Positions 26,205-37,867 of a stretch of DNA of 64,000 nt are shown one piece after another. Below the pieces are notes generated by a model. It saw only the letters and a program-made list of their open reading frames with translations. It had not been told where the DNA came from and did no database searches. The stretch comes from Microvelia longipes (lineage: Eukaryota > Arthropoda > Insecta > Hemiptera > Veliidae). The stretch is from contig JACMZG010001911.1 in the NCBI GenBank assembly GCA_018340805.1, positions 36,187,214 to 36,251,213 of the forward strand, in the 5' to 3' direction. The position numbers were made by a program, and so were the translations under genes. Each line of letters begins with the position of its first letter. The first letter of the stretch is position 1.

Positions 26205-27810
26205 ATTGCTCTTTTAATTTGCGATAAATATAAAATCTTTAGTTTTATTTCATTAAGGATACTCGGCATTTTTAAGACCTATGATAGATTTACTCAGCAA
26301 TGACACGATTTGCAGAGTTGAAAAAACTATAAATAGGCTTACAAGAAAAATTCTTGAATTTTCAACAAGATTCTTTCAATCCAATTAATTATCAGCCAAA
26401 ATTATGTTACAATGGAAAACAAAAATGTCAATACTACGGAGGAATTAAAAATAATTATAAAACAATAAATTTTAAAATAATAATTACATAAAATCTTAAA
26501 TAAATCTGAAACTATTTTAAGAAATCACAGCAACGTTAAACAATTAAAATTAAATAAAGTTAAACAATTAAATTAATAAAAAACGCAATATAAAATACAA
26601 CCCAAAATTGTATCGTAAAATAATTTATCCAACAAAATATAAAACAATTAATTTTACAATGAAATATACTTTTACTTCTTTTTTGCAACAAGGTAATACA
26701 GTTTATTTTTAAAAAGTGAGAGCCAATTAGAATTAATAAGTTACCTTTACTGACTGAGGTAAAAATTAAATCAATACTTTAAGCTAACGCTTTATGTAGT
26801 TTTAATTGCTAGTTGACCTCAACATATAAATAGCAGAACGCATAGATAGTTAGTAAATGAAATCAAGCTGTTGAATAAGGAACTTAACTTTATAACCCAA
26901 ATTTCAAAACTAACTGAAAAACATGCCTCTTCGCGGCCAAGAGGTCATTACAAGAAATGCGCTAGCTAGAGAAGTAGTAGGAAATTAATTAATTGGTTAT
27001 CAAGCAGCAAATTTGATATTAGATTTTTGTATACTTCAAAACTGGGCAAAAATTTAAAATGACACTAAGTTAGAAAATCTAATCCGTTATTTTTCTCAAA
27101 GGATTTGATTATTGCACCTATACCAAAAAAGTTGGCCAAACCTTCAAATAGGTTAAGCTGTTAGGCAAGAAAAAAAATCTATTCACAAGAACAACTGTTT
27201 ATTTATTACCATTTTATTTACTACTATTTATAACTGTATTCACAAGAAAAAAATTTAAATCCTTACATACATACTGTCACCAATTTTCCCCTACTTTTAG
27301 AATATGTAGACGCTGAAACGAGAATATTTTATAAAACAAATTATGCGTCACACTTTGCTTTCACGAATATCCTCCCTCACATTATAAGACACAGATCAGA
27401 AGAATAACAGAAAACATTTTAAGGCAAAATAAATGGGTAGATAAACTCAATGATTACAATTTTTCTTCAAATTTCTAAAAAGATTTATCTTCATGATCTC
27501 AATCTTGCCATCATAAGCAACTAAGAATAAGCAGTTGTGACACTAATAAAGAGTTTTAGTGTAAACTGCTTCGAATTAACATCAAGGAACAATTTACGAC
27601 CCTGATTTAGTTAACAGAAGAATCGATCAAAAACATATGAATTAATGTGTTTTTCAAGGAGGCTTAAATTGGTCTAAATCGCTTCAAGCTTAAGCTGGTA
27701 GTGACATAAAAAGAACAAGAATAAATTTAATGCCATTGTTATAAAGTTATAAAATACAAATTAGTCAAAAACATGGAGATGTAAAATCTAAGGAAGAAGA
27801 AAAATCAAGG
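26205..27810. other. A+T-rich stretch without a recognisable gene
   Basis: No coding frame or structured repeat found. The words CTCTTCGCGGCCAAGAGG at about 26930 form a small palindrome of the same TTCG-loop type seen in local repeats. Confidence 0.4.
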
Positions 27811-27814
27811 TTGA

Positions 27815-28615
27815 TTACGTAATCATTTTCTAAATCAAGTTATTTTTAACGATGATTATCATTTAAATTTCGTACCAATTAAAAGAATAACAAACAATAA
27901 AAAAATAAGTTATTTCATATTCTGTAGTTTTTAACAAATGCACAAAAAAAATTGTATCTTATTATGCAGGTACAAAATAACGAGTGAGAAAACAAGATGC
28001 ATAACCAGATACCAGATGACAAAAATAAAGAAACGGATGCAATCAAGCTGTCAACCGAGTCCACATCATCTGACTGTATGCCAGGTACTACAGGTTTTCA
28101 TCTAGATCTAGATCTTAACACTCCTCAGTTAATCATTATGCGGTTTTTATAAATTCAACACATAATTATAAGAAAGTATACCTTTGTATACCCTTTAGCA
28201 ATTATTAATTGATTGAAGTATAAGGAAGTTATGGATTTATCTCTAAAACAAAAGCAGCCACATTGATTTTGTCAAGTATTATACTGTCGTATTCCTATTC
28301 TTTATAAGTAGTATTCTGCCACAATATTAGCCAATTTCCAAAATAAAAGTTAACTCTGTGATTTCTTTACATAATTTTTGACAGCTTGATTACATCCGTT
28401 CCTTATTTCTTTATTTTTGTCATCTGGTATCTGGTTATGCATCTTGTTTCTCACTAGTTATTTCTTGTACATGTATAATAAAATACATTTTTGGGGTATT
28501 TGTTAAAAAACTAAAGAATATGAAATAACTTCTTTTTTTTATTGTTTGTTATACATTTAATTTGTTCGACATTTATACGATAATCATCATTAAAAATAAC
28601 TTTATTTAGGGGATG
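27815..28615. mobile_element. Foldback element with ~240-bp inverted arms
   Basis: The left arm (about 27815-28052) and right arm (about 28379-28615) are inverse copies. They share GATGCATAACCAGATACCAG, GACAAAAATAAAGAAA, GGATG.AATCAAGCTGTCA, AATAACAAACAAT and ATGATTATC in mirrored order. The 326-bp spacer contains no recognisable gene. The outermost bases hold a small palindrome (GGGATGATTACATCCCC at the right), so the exact termini are uncertain. A TA microsatellite follows directly. Confidence 0.75.
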
Positions 28616-28640
28616 ATTACATCCCCTAAATAAATTCATA

Positions 28641-28761
<121 letters not shown>

Positions 28762-28764
28762 CTT

Positions 28765-31700
28765 GAACAATGAGTCCTCCCCCTTAACAAAAACTCATTC
28801 CCCCTTCCCCCCTCATAACCCCGATCTTATAAGCTCACATTGCTTTTAGAAATTTAATAAAAGAAGTTAAAAATCGTTAACAATAAATTATTGAAAAAGC
28901 CAATTAAAAAATTTCCAGACATTTTTTTCTTCATATACCACAAATAGTATTTTCAAAAAAGGTTATATATTTGAAGTTAACATGTCAAACTTTAATATTT
29001 GGAACGTGATTTTACATTTTTTTGGATAGTGAAAAAAAAACTCACTATCCATTGGTCACTTAAGTCCAGTTAGGATCAGAGTTAATCAATCGTAAAAATC
29101 AAAACGAGATTCCCTTTTTAATTTCGCTTTCTTTACTCTTAGAAGAGTAGAAAGAGAAGCAATGTAATAAGAAAAGAAATTGCACCTTCTTCTTTTTAAT
29201 TAAAATATCAATATCGATAAATACAGACACCAAAAGTTTAAAAAAAAGTGTCTGTATTCTTATATGCATGTACATGCATTTATGAGCACTAATCTTGTGA
29301 ACACGACCCAGGGCAAAAGCCTAACCGCATTAGATGACTCTAGGCACAAAAATCGAGCCCTCTGAAGTGAACAGCTGGAATCTCAGAATGCCGATAAATT
29401 GAATTTTCTTTCATTAAAATTTGGAGAAAATATTTTTGCTCTAAATGTCTTCTAAAGCTAGTTTGAAGTGTTTTGAGACCAACAGCCTAAACCATATTCG
29501 TGCTTGACACAATTAAAATTAAAAGGCGTGCTTTGGTTTCACAGGCAGTTAGTTTTTGCTATAATATCTGTGTAAAAGTTAACATTTTTTTTAAATATGT
29601 TGAAAATCAAATTGAAAAACAAAATCTCCCAAGATCATCTGGTGTTCAAAGATGACACTATACAAAGTCATCTTGACTTTAAACAAAACAAGTCTAGTAC
29701 ACTCACTCGGTCATAAATGTCATAAATGTTTTGATGTTACATACACAAAATATTTAAAATAATTAAGCAAATATGCGGTATATAAATAAATACTAAAATT
29801 AATCAGAAATTTATTTATACAATTTATTATTAATAATAATAAATTTTAAGAATGATAAGATCGCATAAAGAAATAAATAGTAGCGTGAGAATAAAAAAAT
29901 AGAAATAAATAATTTATTAAACAACGTTAATTACTGTCGATGTAATATTATAACAAACAGAGATTAAATGAGCTTATAAACGATTCAATGAAAAATTCTT
30001 ACCATTCTGGACAAATGCCCAAAAGCCTTTGACCTCAAAATAGATTTGAACAGATGAATTTAGAAAAAAATCTAAAAGAGTTGTTTCTTATTTTCGAACG
30101 AATGAAAAACGCAATTTATTTTCAAAGACCTTTTTCTAAACAAATAAAGACAAAGAATTCGAGGTAGGGATTTATAGGGGACAACTGTATTAGAATTTAA
30201 AGGAATGCCTTAGATCACAAGACCGGAAAAGAATCGAGTCCAAGAAATTATTAGCATATACTATATAGGGAAACGAAGCACAAGAGGGATTAGAAATGGA
30301 TTGACTTGGAGATGAATCACCAATTCTATCAGATCCCGCAGAGATTCTTAAGAAAAATAAAGCTTGTTTTTATTTGATTATTCTTTAACATCTTCCTCTT
30401 CCGCATAAGCTTATATAAATACCATTTTGACTCTACGCAACGCAATAAGTTTATATTTGTCCCAATAGCAAGTTTTTATGGGTAAAATTGAATTAAGAAT
30501 CAAATGAGAATATGTGAAAGAACAAACAACTTACCAAATAAAATTATTGACTCACACGAGTTAAATTAAGTTTCCTTTTATTGTATTCTAATGAATTACT
30601 TGGACATTTTTGAATTATTATTTTAAATAAAAGGTAGCATAATAATATTGGTAAACCTTCATATCAAATAACGAAAAAAATAATGAGTAGCAAAAAAATG
30701 TTCGTTCACATTTGCGGAGTAGATTTGAACTAATCCTTGACGTCATTTTGGTTATCATTTATTTTTTTAAAGTCCGGTAATATTTTGTTTAATTTTTTAA
30801 TACTATAGATAGTATATTTCTGATTTAAACGGTATTAATAAGTTACTGGATGTGTTAAAAGAAAATAAAATAAACTGATATTACAATAATCTAATGTATC
30901 AATTAATGGGGAGGTGACGTCATTTTGGATATTTTTTTACTAATTAAAATTCTAAAAATCACACATTCATACAGACATACCAACTTTATTTTTTAATTAT
31001 TGGAATCTGAAGTTGCTAAAAAGAGGACAATTAATTAAAAAAAAAAGTAGGCGTCACATTTGTTATAGTAAGAGATCTTGGGAAGCAAGAATTACTTCTT
31101 TAATTTGGTATTTAAACAACAAAATATTAAGAGAGATTTTTGTATAAAAAATAGCACCAATATATCGTAACAGAAGAGCTCAAAAATAACTTATATTAGG
31201 AATGAAATTCTTATTCCTTAATTTTATGGCAACTGATATTTATTATAAGAAAATATATTGAAAATAACATTAAATAAAATAACAGCAAAATTATAACACA
31301 TATCTAAAAAGTTAAAATTAGTGAAAGAAAAAAACTTTAATTATTTGAAGTGAGAAATGTTATATCATTTAAGACCCTTAGCATTTCCAATACAAAAATA
31401 TGTATTTTAATATTTTAATGAGGTTGGTCCCAACACATAAGATGTGGGATACAGGGAGAATGTTAGACAGACCTAACGGGGTACTTCATCTTATAAGAAC
31501 TGAAATGGCATAACGGGTCCTTTCTTAAAGGAACCCAGAAGGAGAGACAGAGATCACTATGACGGAACCAAACCATTAACCTCTACTAAACACAACCCCC
31601 TCACCGAGATAGCCTTCACAGATAGCAATCAAAAAGTCATTTTATAACCATATGCCCTATATAAATGGACTATGACTGTACAAAATTAAATTACTTCATC

Positions 31701-33480
31701 TATATTTTTCAAAAGATTTTTTAAAATTAATAAAAACAACCTTCGCTTAGTAAAATGTAAAATGAAAAACCTTTGACATTTCAATACAGTTTCGTGGTTT
31801 TATAACTAAATTATAACATCGATCATTTTATTCTTTTTTTTAAAGGGGAATGTATACAATTCATTTCAAATCTAAATCACTCCAAAATGTTAAAAAATTG
31901 TTAGCTATAAAAGAACAAATGAAGTAATTTTTTTATATTTTTAGCAGGAAATATCAATAATTCATTACTATTTGAAAAGTCGTGATTTCATTTGAGCACA
32001 ATAGTCATCCTGGTAATTAGTGAAACATGGATGCACAGTAGCTGGTGGTTTTTATTCACTTCCAAGTACTCCATATCAAAACGCGTCAGTCACGGACGCC
32101 AATGCTCATGGGGCTAGTTAAAAACCATATAAAAAGAAACTTTTGCCGTCATGAATAAAGCCACCTGGTTTTCACTCTTTTGTTCTTAACACAGCCTTTG
32201 ACTTTTTCGTACCTGGACCGATGACATGACGACCTTCCGACCTCGAAAAAAATGCCCTCTTTAAAAGGCTTGTTGGAACATTGTTCTTAGGACTGATTTA
32301 AACCGAGAACCCGCAGGGTATAGTTACAAAAAATAAGGGCTCATAAAACCTTCGTATGGTTTGATGGGTGTGTACTTAGCATTGTTCTACATACATGAGT
32401 CAGGACAAGATACCCTCCTCAGAAATTTGCTTTCAGTTGAACATTTTATCATCAAAATAACTTTACATCTGTTTCGATAAGCAACCAAGGAAATCGATGT
32501 AATTGTACAAATAAACTCAAAATAATAAAACAATTAATTTGAATCGTACATAAGACGTTAAAATGTGATACGATGATAAAGTAAAGTCATAATAGATAGC
32601 TAAATCAACTTAGCACGTAAATAACATAGATCCTTTCTAGTGGGCTTATCTTCTTTCATTAGAAATAAAATGAAACACGTCTAGTACTAATTATTATTAA
32701 TTTAATTTATGTTCAAAAACACATGCTAAGAATGGCATGAGATAAAAGAAAAATCCAAATCACACACTAACAGTTACATATTATAAAGTAAAAAAATCTG
32801 TAGCACACATGGGAACCTCGGGATTAAAAAATAAGCAAATAAAGCCAATTTCACGGGATCAAAAAATCGATTCAACATAATATAGTAAGACGCACGGAAT
32901 ATTGCAAAGCTAAGACAGATTAGTTAAACCCCTTTGCTAGTCTATGGAACTTCAACAAGAACCCTTCATACTAATAAGGGAAAGAGACCAATTTTTTTTT
33001 ACATTCAATACGACAGTTCTAAAAAAAGATGAGGACATAGGGTGGCATTTTTAATAGTCTACCAAGAATGGGAACCAGAAAAAATGCGTTCACATACGCG
33101 TACAATCATTACAATAAATACCTTCTTTTTTTTTCTTATGCAAGACATACGAAATGATAAAAAGAGCTCTTCACGACAAGTGACATGTTAAGAACAAATG
33201 GGAAATCTGTTTTTTCCTGGGAGACTTTTTTTTAACAATGACGTAATCATAAAATTGTGACAAAACACTTTGTTCAATATTAAAATCATAGTTCATAGTT
33301 AAAAAAATATATTTTCTTTTATAAGAATAAAACAATAAAATCAAAGCTCAAGAAAAAAGTACATGTCCACAGGGGGATAATATATTGCCAGATAGAATCA
33401 ACCAATGGTTCTAAAAGAGAAAAAAGAAGCTCAATTTATTAATTACAAGCAAAATAATTTTAAGAGAGGGAAGTTAGCCA
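28765..33480. other. A+T-rich stretch without a recognisable gene
   Basis: No gene recognised. An 11-bp inverted pair AATACAGACAC / GTGTCTGTATT (29220-29259) and a GGGTCCTTTCTTAAAGGAACCC palindrome (about 31516) are the only small structures noted. The richer blocks at 31420-31640 and 32030-32360 carry no readable protein and may be old repeats. Confidence 0.4.
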
Positions 33481-33490
33481 TTTTCCACAA

Positions 33491-33492
33491 CA

Positions 33493-33584
<92 letters not shown>
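33491..33584. repeat. (TA)n microsatellite
   Basis: Nearly perfect TA run. The 90-residue frame through it (33405-33677) is an artefact of alternating Y and I codons. Confidence 0.92.
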
Positions 33585-33586
<2 letters not shown>

Positions 33587-33743
33587 CATAGTTTTGTATA
33601 ACCAACTGGATAATTATGTGATACTTATGTATCTTATAGATAAAAATGGGACTTGGTTACAAATATCAGCGACATGACCAACAAATTCCATTAGGTTATA
33701 AATATCATCAACACAGCAACTAATTTTATTTTAATTTCTCAAG

Positions 33744-34020
33744 CAGTTTTCGAAGTATGTTACAAAATAAAGAAAATTGTACAGACTTGCTTTCTAATGC
33801 TGATAGAGGAATAAATTCACTAATATCAAACAGGTAAATCGATCAAGAATGCTACTCTCCATAGTATAAATAAGTAACCAAACAGTTTTCGAAGTATGTT
33901 ACAAAATAAAAAAAAAAATTGTACAGACTTGCTTTCTAATGCTGATAGAGGAATAAATTCACTAATATCAAACAGGTAAATCGGTCAAGAATGTTACTCT
34001 CCATAGTATAAGTAACTAAG
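33744..34020 (+). repeat. 139-bp tandem duplication
   Basis: Two adjacent copies start with CAGTTTTCGAAGTATGTTAC (33744 and 33883) and run through GTACAGACTTGCTTTC, ATGCTGATAGAGG, AATATCAAACAGGTAAATCG to ACTCTCCATAGTATAA. They differ by only a few bases (a longer A run, CGATC vs CGGTC, GCTAC vs GTTAC), so the duplication is recent. Confidence 0.9.
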
Positions 34021-34980
34021 TGGAATTAACTTGAAACTAAGAGCAATAAAACTGGAAGTTACAATGAAGTCATCAATGACGCTTCATAATAAATTTAATA
34101 ATAATTTTAAGAGTAACTTTTCAGTTTTCGAATTATTCCAAGTCATGGAATAATTCATCAAGTCTATGTTAAATTATACTTTAAGGCGAACTTACACATT
34201 TATTGAACAAAACTAAAGAGATATCAAAACAATTACAATGTTTGCAGCTAATATATGTATATATTAACCACGAAACAATAAACTAAGTAAACAGAATGTT
34301 AATAAGCAATAATTATTTTTTAGATAAATAAAACCATTTGTTTTTATAATAAATAGCTAAAAATAATTGAGCATGTATGAGTATTTAATTAGTATTTACT
34401 TTCCAGTCTCAATGTAAACCAACTATAAGAAATAAGTCATATAATAAACCTAACAGCTGCATTAAAATCGAAAAGATATTTAAGCAGAGGTAAATAAACT
34501 CAAGTAAGAATATGAGAGAGAACATAAAATAAAAATAGATCAAAAGCCCACTAGTAGTTGAGTGATACAAATAGATCCCTAACAAATATTTGCTCTTCCT
34601 ATAAATATAAAAGTCTACAAAATAATTTGTCAAAGACATTCATTTAACCCTGATTAAATTTATTTTTATTCTATTATTATAATAAATTATTTTATACTTT
34701 AGTAAATCGGCCCATTGGGTTTTAATAGAGGTTTGGAGGGTTTTCAGTAAATATTTAGGGGACATAGAACATAACATAAAAATAACTGTAGTAAAAATGT
34801 CAATTAAGCATCAACACAACGTCTAGCTCCGGTAATAATAATATTGTAAGCTAACAATGTTATTATTATTCTGATTGAAACATTGTAGATAGTCTACAGC
34901 CTATTCTACAAATATTCTACACACAGTAAATCAAACACACATTTGGAAGTGTAGATTCACCAACATATCTATGATAAACT
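34021..34980. other. A+T-rich stretch without a recognisable gene
   Basis: Nothing beyond A+T-rich DNA. The minus-strand ORF at 34409-34639 is a run of hydrophobic, A+T-driven codons with no recognisable family. Confidence 0.4.
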
Positions 34981-34985
34981 GCGTA

Positions 34986-35128
34986 GGGTCCCACGGTTAT
35001 TGTCATGAAGATATAGGTCTTCTGGTGGTGACTGCGTCAATGTGGATGCAAAACGTCGGATTCTTCATCTACATTGACGAGGTCACCTCCGGCAGACCTA
35101 AATCCTCATAACATACCTATGGTACCCA
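34986..35128. mobile_element. Palindromic MITE-like element
   Basis: Arms of about 65 bp. GGGTCCCACGGTTAT, GATATAGGTCTTCTGG and GGTGACTGCGTCAATGTGGA on the left mirror CTACATTGACGAGGTCACC, CCGGCAGACCTAAATCC and CCTATGGTACCC on the right. The apex is GCAAAACGTCGG. GC content is well above the surroundings. No protein. Confidence 0.72.
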
Positions 35129-35404
35129 ATACCCAAATATAATAATTTTGTTGCCAATTTAGGTAACTTTAAACAGTTAATAGTAATAACGAAACAGTAA
35201 AATAAATAACGAATTAAATGTAAATGTTTAATTCATTACATTGTATTGTATTATATATAAATAAATAAATAAATTAAATAAAATAAAAAGCTAAATTACA
35301 TTGTCAACAATAACATTGTCACCAAGCTATTGTGACATACAAAACAGATTTTAAGCTAAAATTGTAGGTTCAAAAAGAGAAAAATTGTATTTAACATTTT
35401 AGAA

Positions 35405-36090
35405 TTACGGACTTTTGGCCCATAGCCGCTATGTGATGTCCGGCCTTAACGGCCACTTTCTTGTTGTTTCATATCATTTCTTCTTTTTTTATTATTATTA
35501 CTATTATATGGTAATTTGCCATGTATTCAGCAAATTCATAAGGCCGCTCCACAGGCATGTGAGGGCCATTTAGCCTTTTCGAGTCTGCACTGTTATTGTT
35601 TTAATATTTATTTTCACAAAGCATTTTGCCATATATCTAGCAAATTTTCATCGCCCTCGGATTTTTCAGCTCTGCAGAGCATGCCTGAATTTAACTTAGC
35701 TCACCATGGTAGGAGCCATTTTTGTCCAGTCAGCCTGGGACAATGGGCTAACCAGGGCAAAATGAGAGGTAGGACCCCCTTCTATACTACCTCCCCACCA
35801 TCTAGCACAACTGATTCCAAAAGATATCATAGGATCTCATTGACCTATATGTTAAGATATCTGGGATCTTCTGATTTAGCTGAAACCAGTCGAAATCGAT
35901 TTAGCTTGCCATATAAATATGTGGTACCTTGTTTTAAAGGCATTCAAAAGAAGAAACTGAATTTATATATATACATAACAACAACAATTGTAAATCTAGA
36001 CCATACTTCGTACTTATTTGACTCTGTAGACATACAATTCCTACCATGTAAGCCATTGCATGTACTACAGTCACTCGTTTAGTTTAAAAA
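35405..36090 (+). other. GC-richer block with an unidentified 188-codon ORF
   Basis: Base composition jumps here, starting near TGTCCGGCCTTAACGGCC (about 35438). A plus-strand frame runs from ATG 35516 to the stop at 36080-36082 (188 aa), the longest ATG-started frame in the window. The product starts MPCIQQIHKAAPQACEGHL and has no signal peptide, membrane span or motif that I recognise. The DNA contains two related words, TTTGCCATGTATTCAGCAAATT and a diverged copy near 35625, which hint at a repeat. It could be a transposon fragment with a chance ORF. A real gene is less likely: there is no clear splice context or promoter. Confidence 0.35.
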
Positions 36091-36094
36091 TCCC

Positions 36095-37450
36095 TAAGGT
36101 CATAAGTATTTTGGGGATTGACCATCAGAGAAGCCGCTGCCAACCTCTTGCTTAAAAAGAGAAAAAAAATTCCTACCACAATAACCGCTGTAGGGAAAAA
36201 ACCTTCACTTGTTCAATTTGTTTGTGGTTCTTCTTTTGATTACATCGTATTGAAAACTACTTTCAAATTAATCTTAAAAATAATATTTTAAAATAAAACC
36301 ACACAAAAGAAATGTAAAAAAACATCACCAAGAAAATACGGGTAAAATAACCGGATTTGTTAACATAGTTTTTTCCCACTCCCTTCTTGCAGGGATATAT
36401 TTTCTTAAGAATCAGTGGTGTCTAAACTGACCTGTCAAGATTTTTAAACTAAACGATAGACTGTAGTCGTTAGTTTCTTTGTTTTATTTTAAGCTTCTAT
36501 GTAAATAAAGTTTCTATGGTTTTCTGTTCTAGTTATTTAACACAAGAATATGCCTTGTAGTTAGAGGTGAATTGTAGGATATTTGAAACAATCCAGTTTT
36601 ATTTAACTGGTTAAATGAAAGGACTCACTTCTCTTGCCTGGTTGCTGTTAGGAATGCTGTATAAGAATGTAAATGCTTTGGTTTGCTTTGCTTGCTAACA
36701 AAAATAAGTGAAAAAAATCACTGTAACCAGACCTTTAGATATAATTATTATAATTATAATTATCGCATCTATAACGTCTAATTTACCCAATAACTTTTAA
36801 ACTATAGTTAAACATGACTAAAGTTGTGCCTACTATTACTATTTCTTTACATTTCATGCATTATAATGATGCAAAAAAAGAAAAAACCTTGAGAGTTATA
36901 GCTTGTCAAAGTTTATAAATTGGTTCTTCTTGAATATTTTCCCACGCTCTCAACTGATTATAACCAAGTGTATTACTATAGTAAATATATAGAACTAAAT
37001 ACCAGCAGGAGCATAAAGTAACCTAGCGTAATTACATTAGTGAAAAGACAACAGAACAATATTTAATTAGTCCCACATTTTGATTTGTGAAAAATTACAA
37101 AGAAAAATTTAATAAGAATCTTTATGTAGACACTTTATAGACTGAGTTCATACATTTGTAAACACATTTTAAGGTTTTGTATTATATTTAATGTTTATAA
37201 GTAAAATATTGGGAAATATTGCAATTTGACATAAAAAATACTAAGAAGAAATATGTAACCTTTTATCCAGAAACTTTGTTTCTGTAAGCCAAGAATAATA
37301 ATAAAATATTTTTGAAAAATTGTTCCAATTAGGAATAAAAACTTTGGAAGAGTATTTAACTTCCGTACTCTGATTAGGTAAAGAATTAATTTTTATGAAT
37401 AGATTAAATCATTTCATCCAAAAGAGATGATAAAATAACAGTAATAGTAA
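36095..37450 (-). other. Probable intron of the MBD5/6-like gene
   Basis: Lies directly downstream (minus strand) of the splice donor at 37454-37455. A+T-rich and without a further coding exon that I could recognise. A poor ATTATAATTATAATTATC run is at about 36745. How far the intron extends is unknown. Confidence 0.45.
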
Positions 37451-37455
37451 TTTAC

Positions 37456-37867
37456 CTTATATAAACAATAATTCCATTAGAAAGTATCCTCTTCCAGCCA
37501 AATGGAGGAGAAACAGCTTCAGGTTTATATTCACAGTTTTCATTTCCAATAGTCGCGGCAGTTAAACTGTTATCAATGGAAACACTAGAACTTGCACAAA
37601 CCGACTCAACAAGAACTGGATGAACGGAATCGGCACTTACACCACTGGGATCGAACTTATTAGTACGATAATAGACTGCGGTAGGTTTGTTTTGGTTTAA
37701 GGGGGTTTGTAACGTTGAGGCATTGCCTTGATATTCTGAACCGACACTATACACTAAGACATTGTTCTGATGATCAGATAAAGGATGTGCAGGTGCCTTG
37801 TCGGCCATATTCCAACTGGGTGGCCAGAGTTAACATCACTGGTGCAATGCCTTATCATAACAGTTCC
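37456..37867 (-). CDS. MBD5/6 (six-banded)-like protein, first coding exon
   Basis: Coding exon of a chromatin protein, minus strand. The acceptor TTATTTTTTCAG precedes 37867. A 59-base leader follows, then ATG at 37808-37806 (context GGAATATGGCC), and 117 codons plus two bases to the donor AG/GTAAAT (37455). The product begins MADKAPAHPLSDHQNNVLVY, is polar and low in structure, and ends PPFGWKRILSNGIIVYI. GWKR followed by NG and a VYI strand is the opening of the methyl-CpG-binding domain of MBD5/6 proteins. The split codon AG_ can give Ser, making the family's YI-S-PSG junction, which supports the call and the intron phase. MBD5/6 proteins act in the nucleus with Polycomb deubiquitinase complexes (family knowledge). 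The rest of the domain, including the family's CKCGLECPL segment, was not found downstream in this window. Another MBD protein remains possible. Confidence 0.62.

Noticed and set aside
33744..34020. CRISPR-like direct repeats
   Set aside because: Only two long adjacent copies, no spacers, eukaryotic setting: a tandem duplication.
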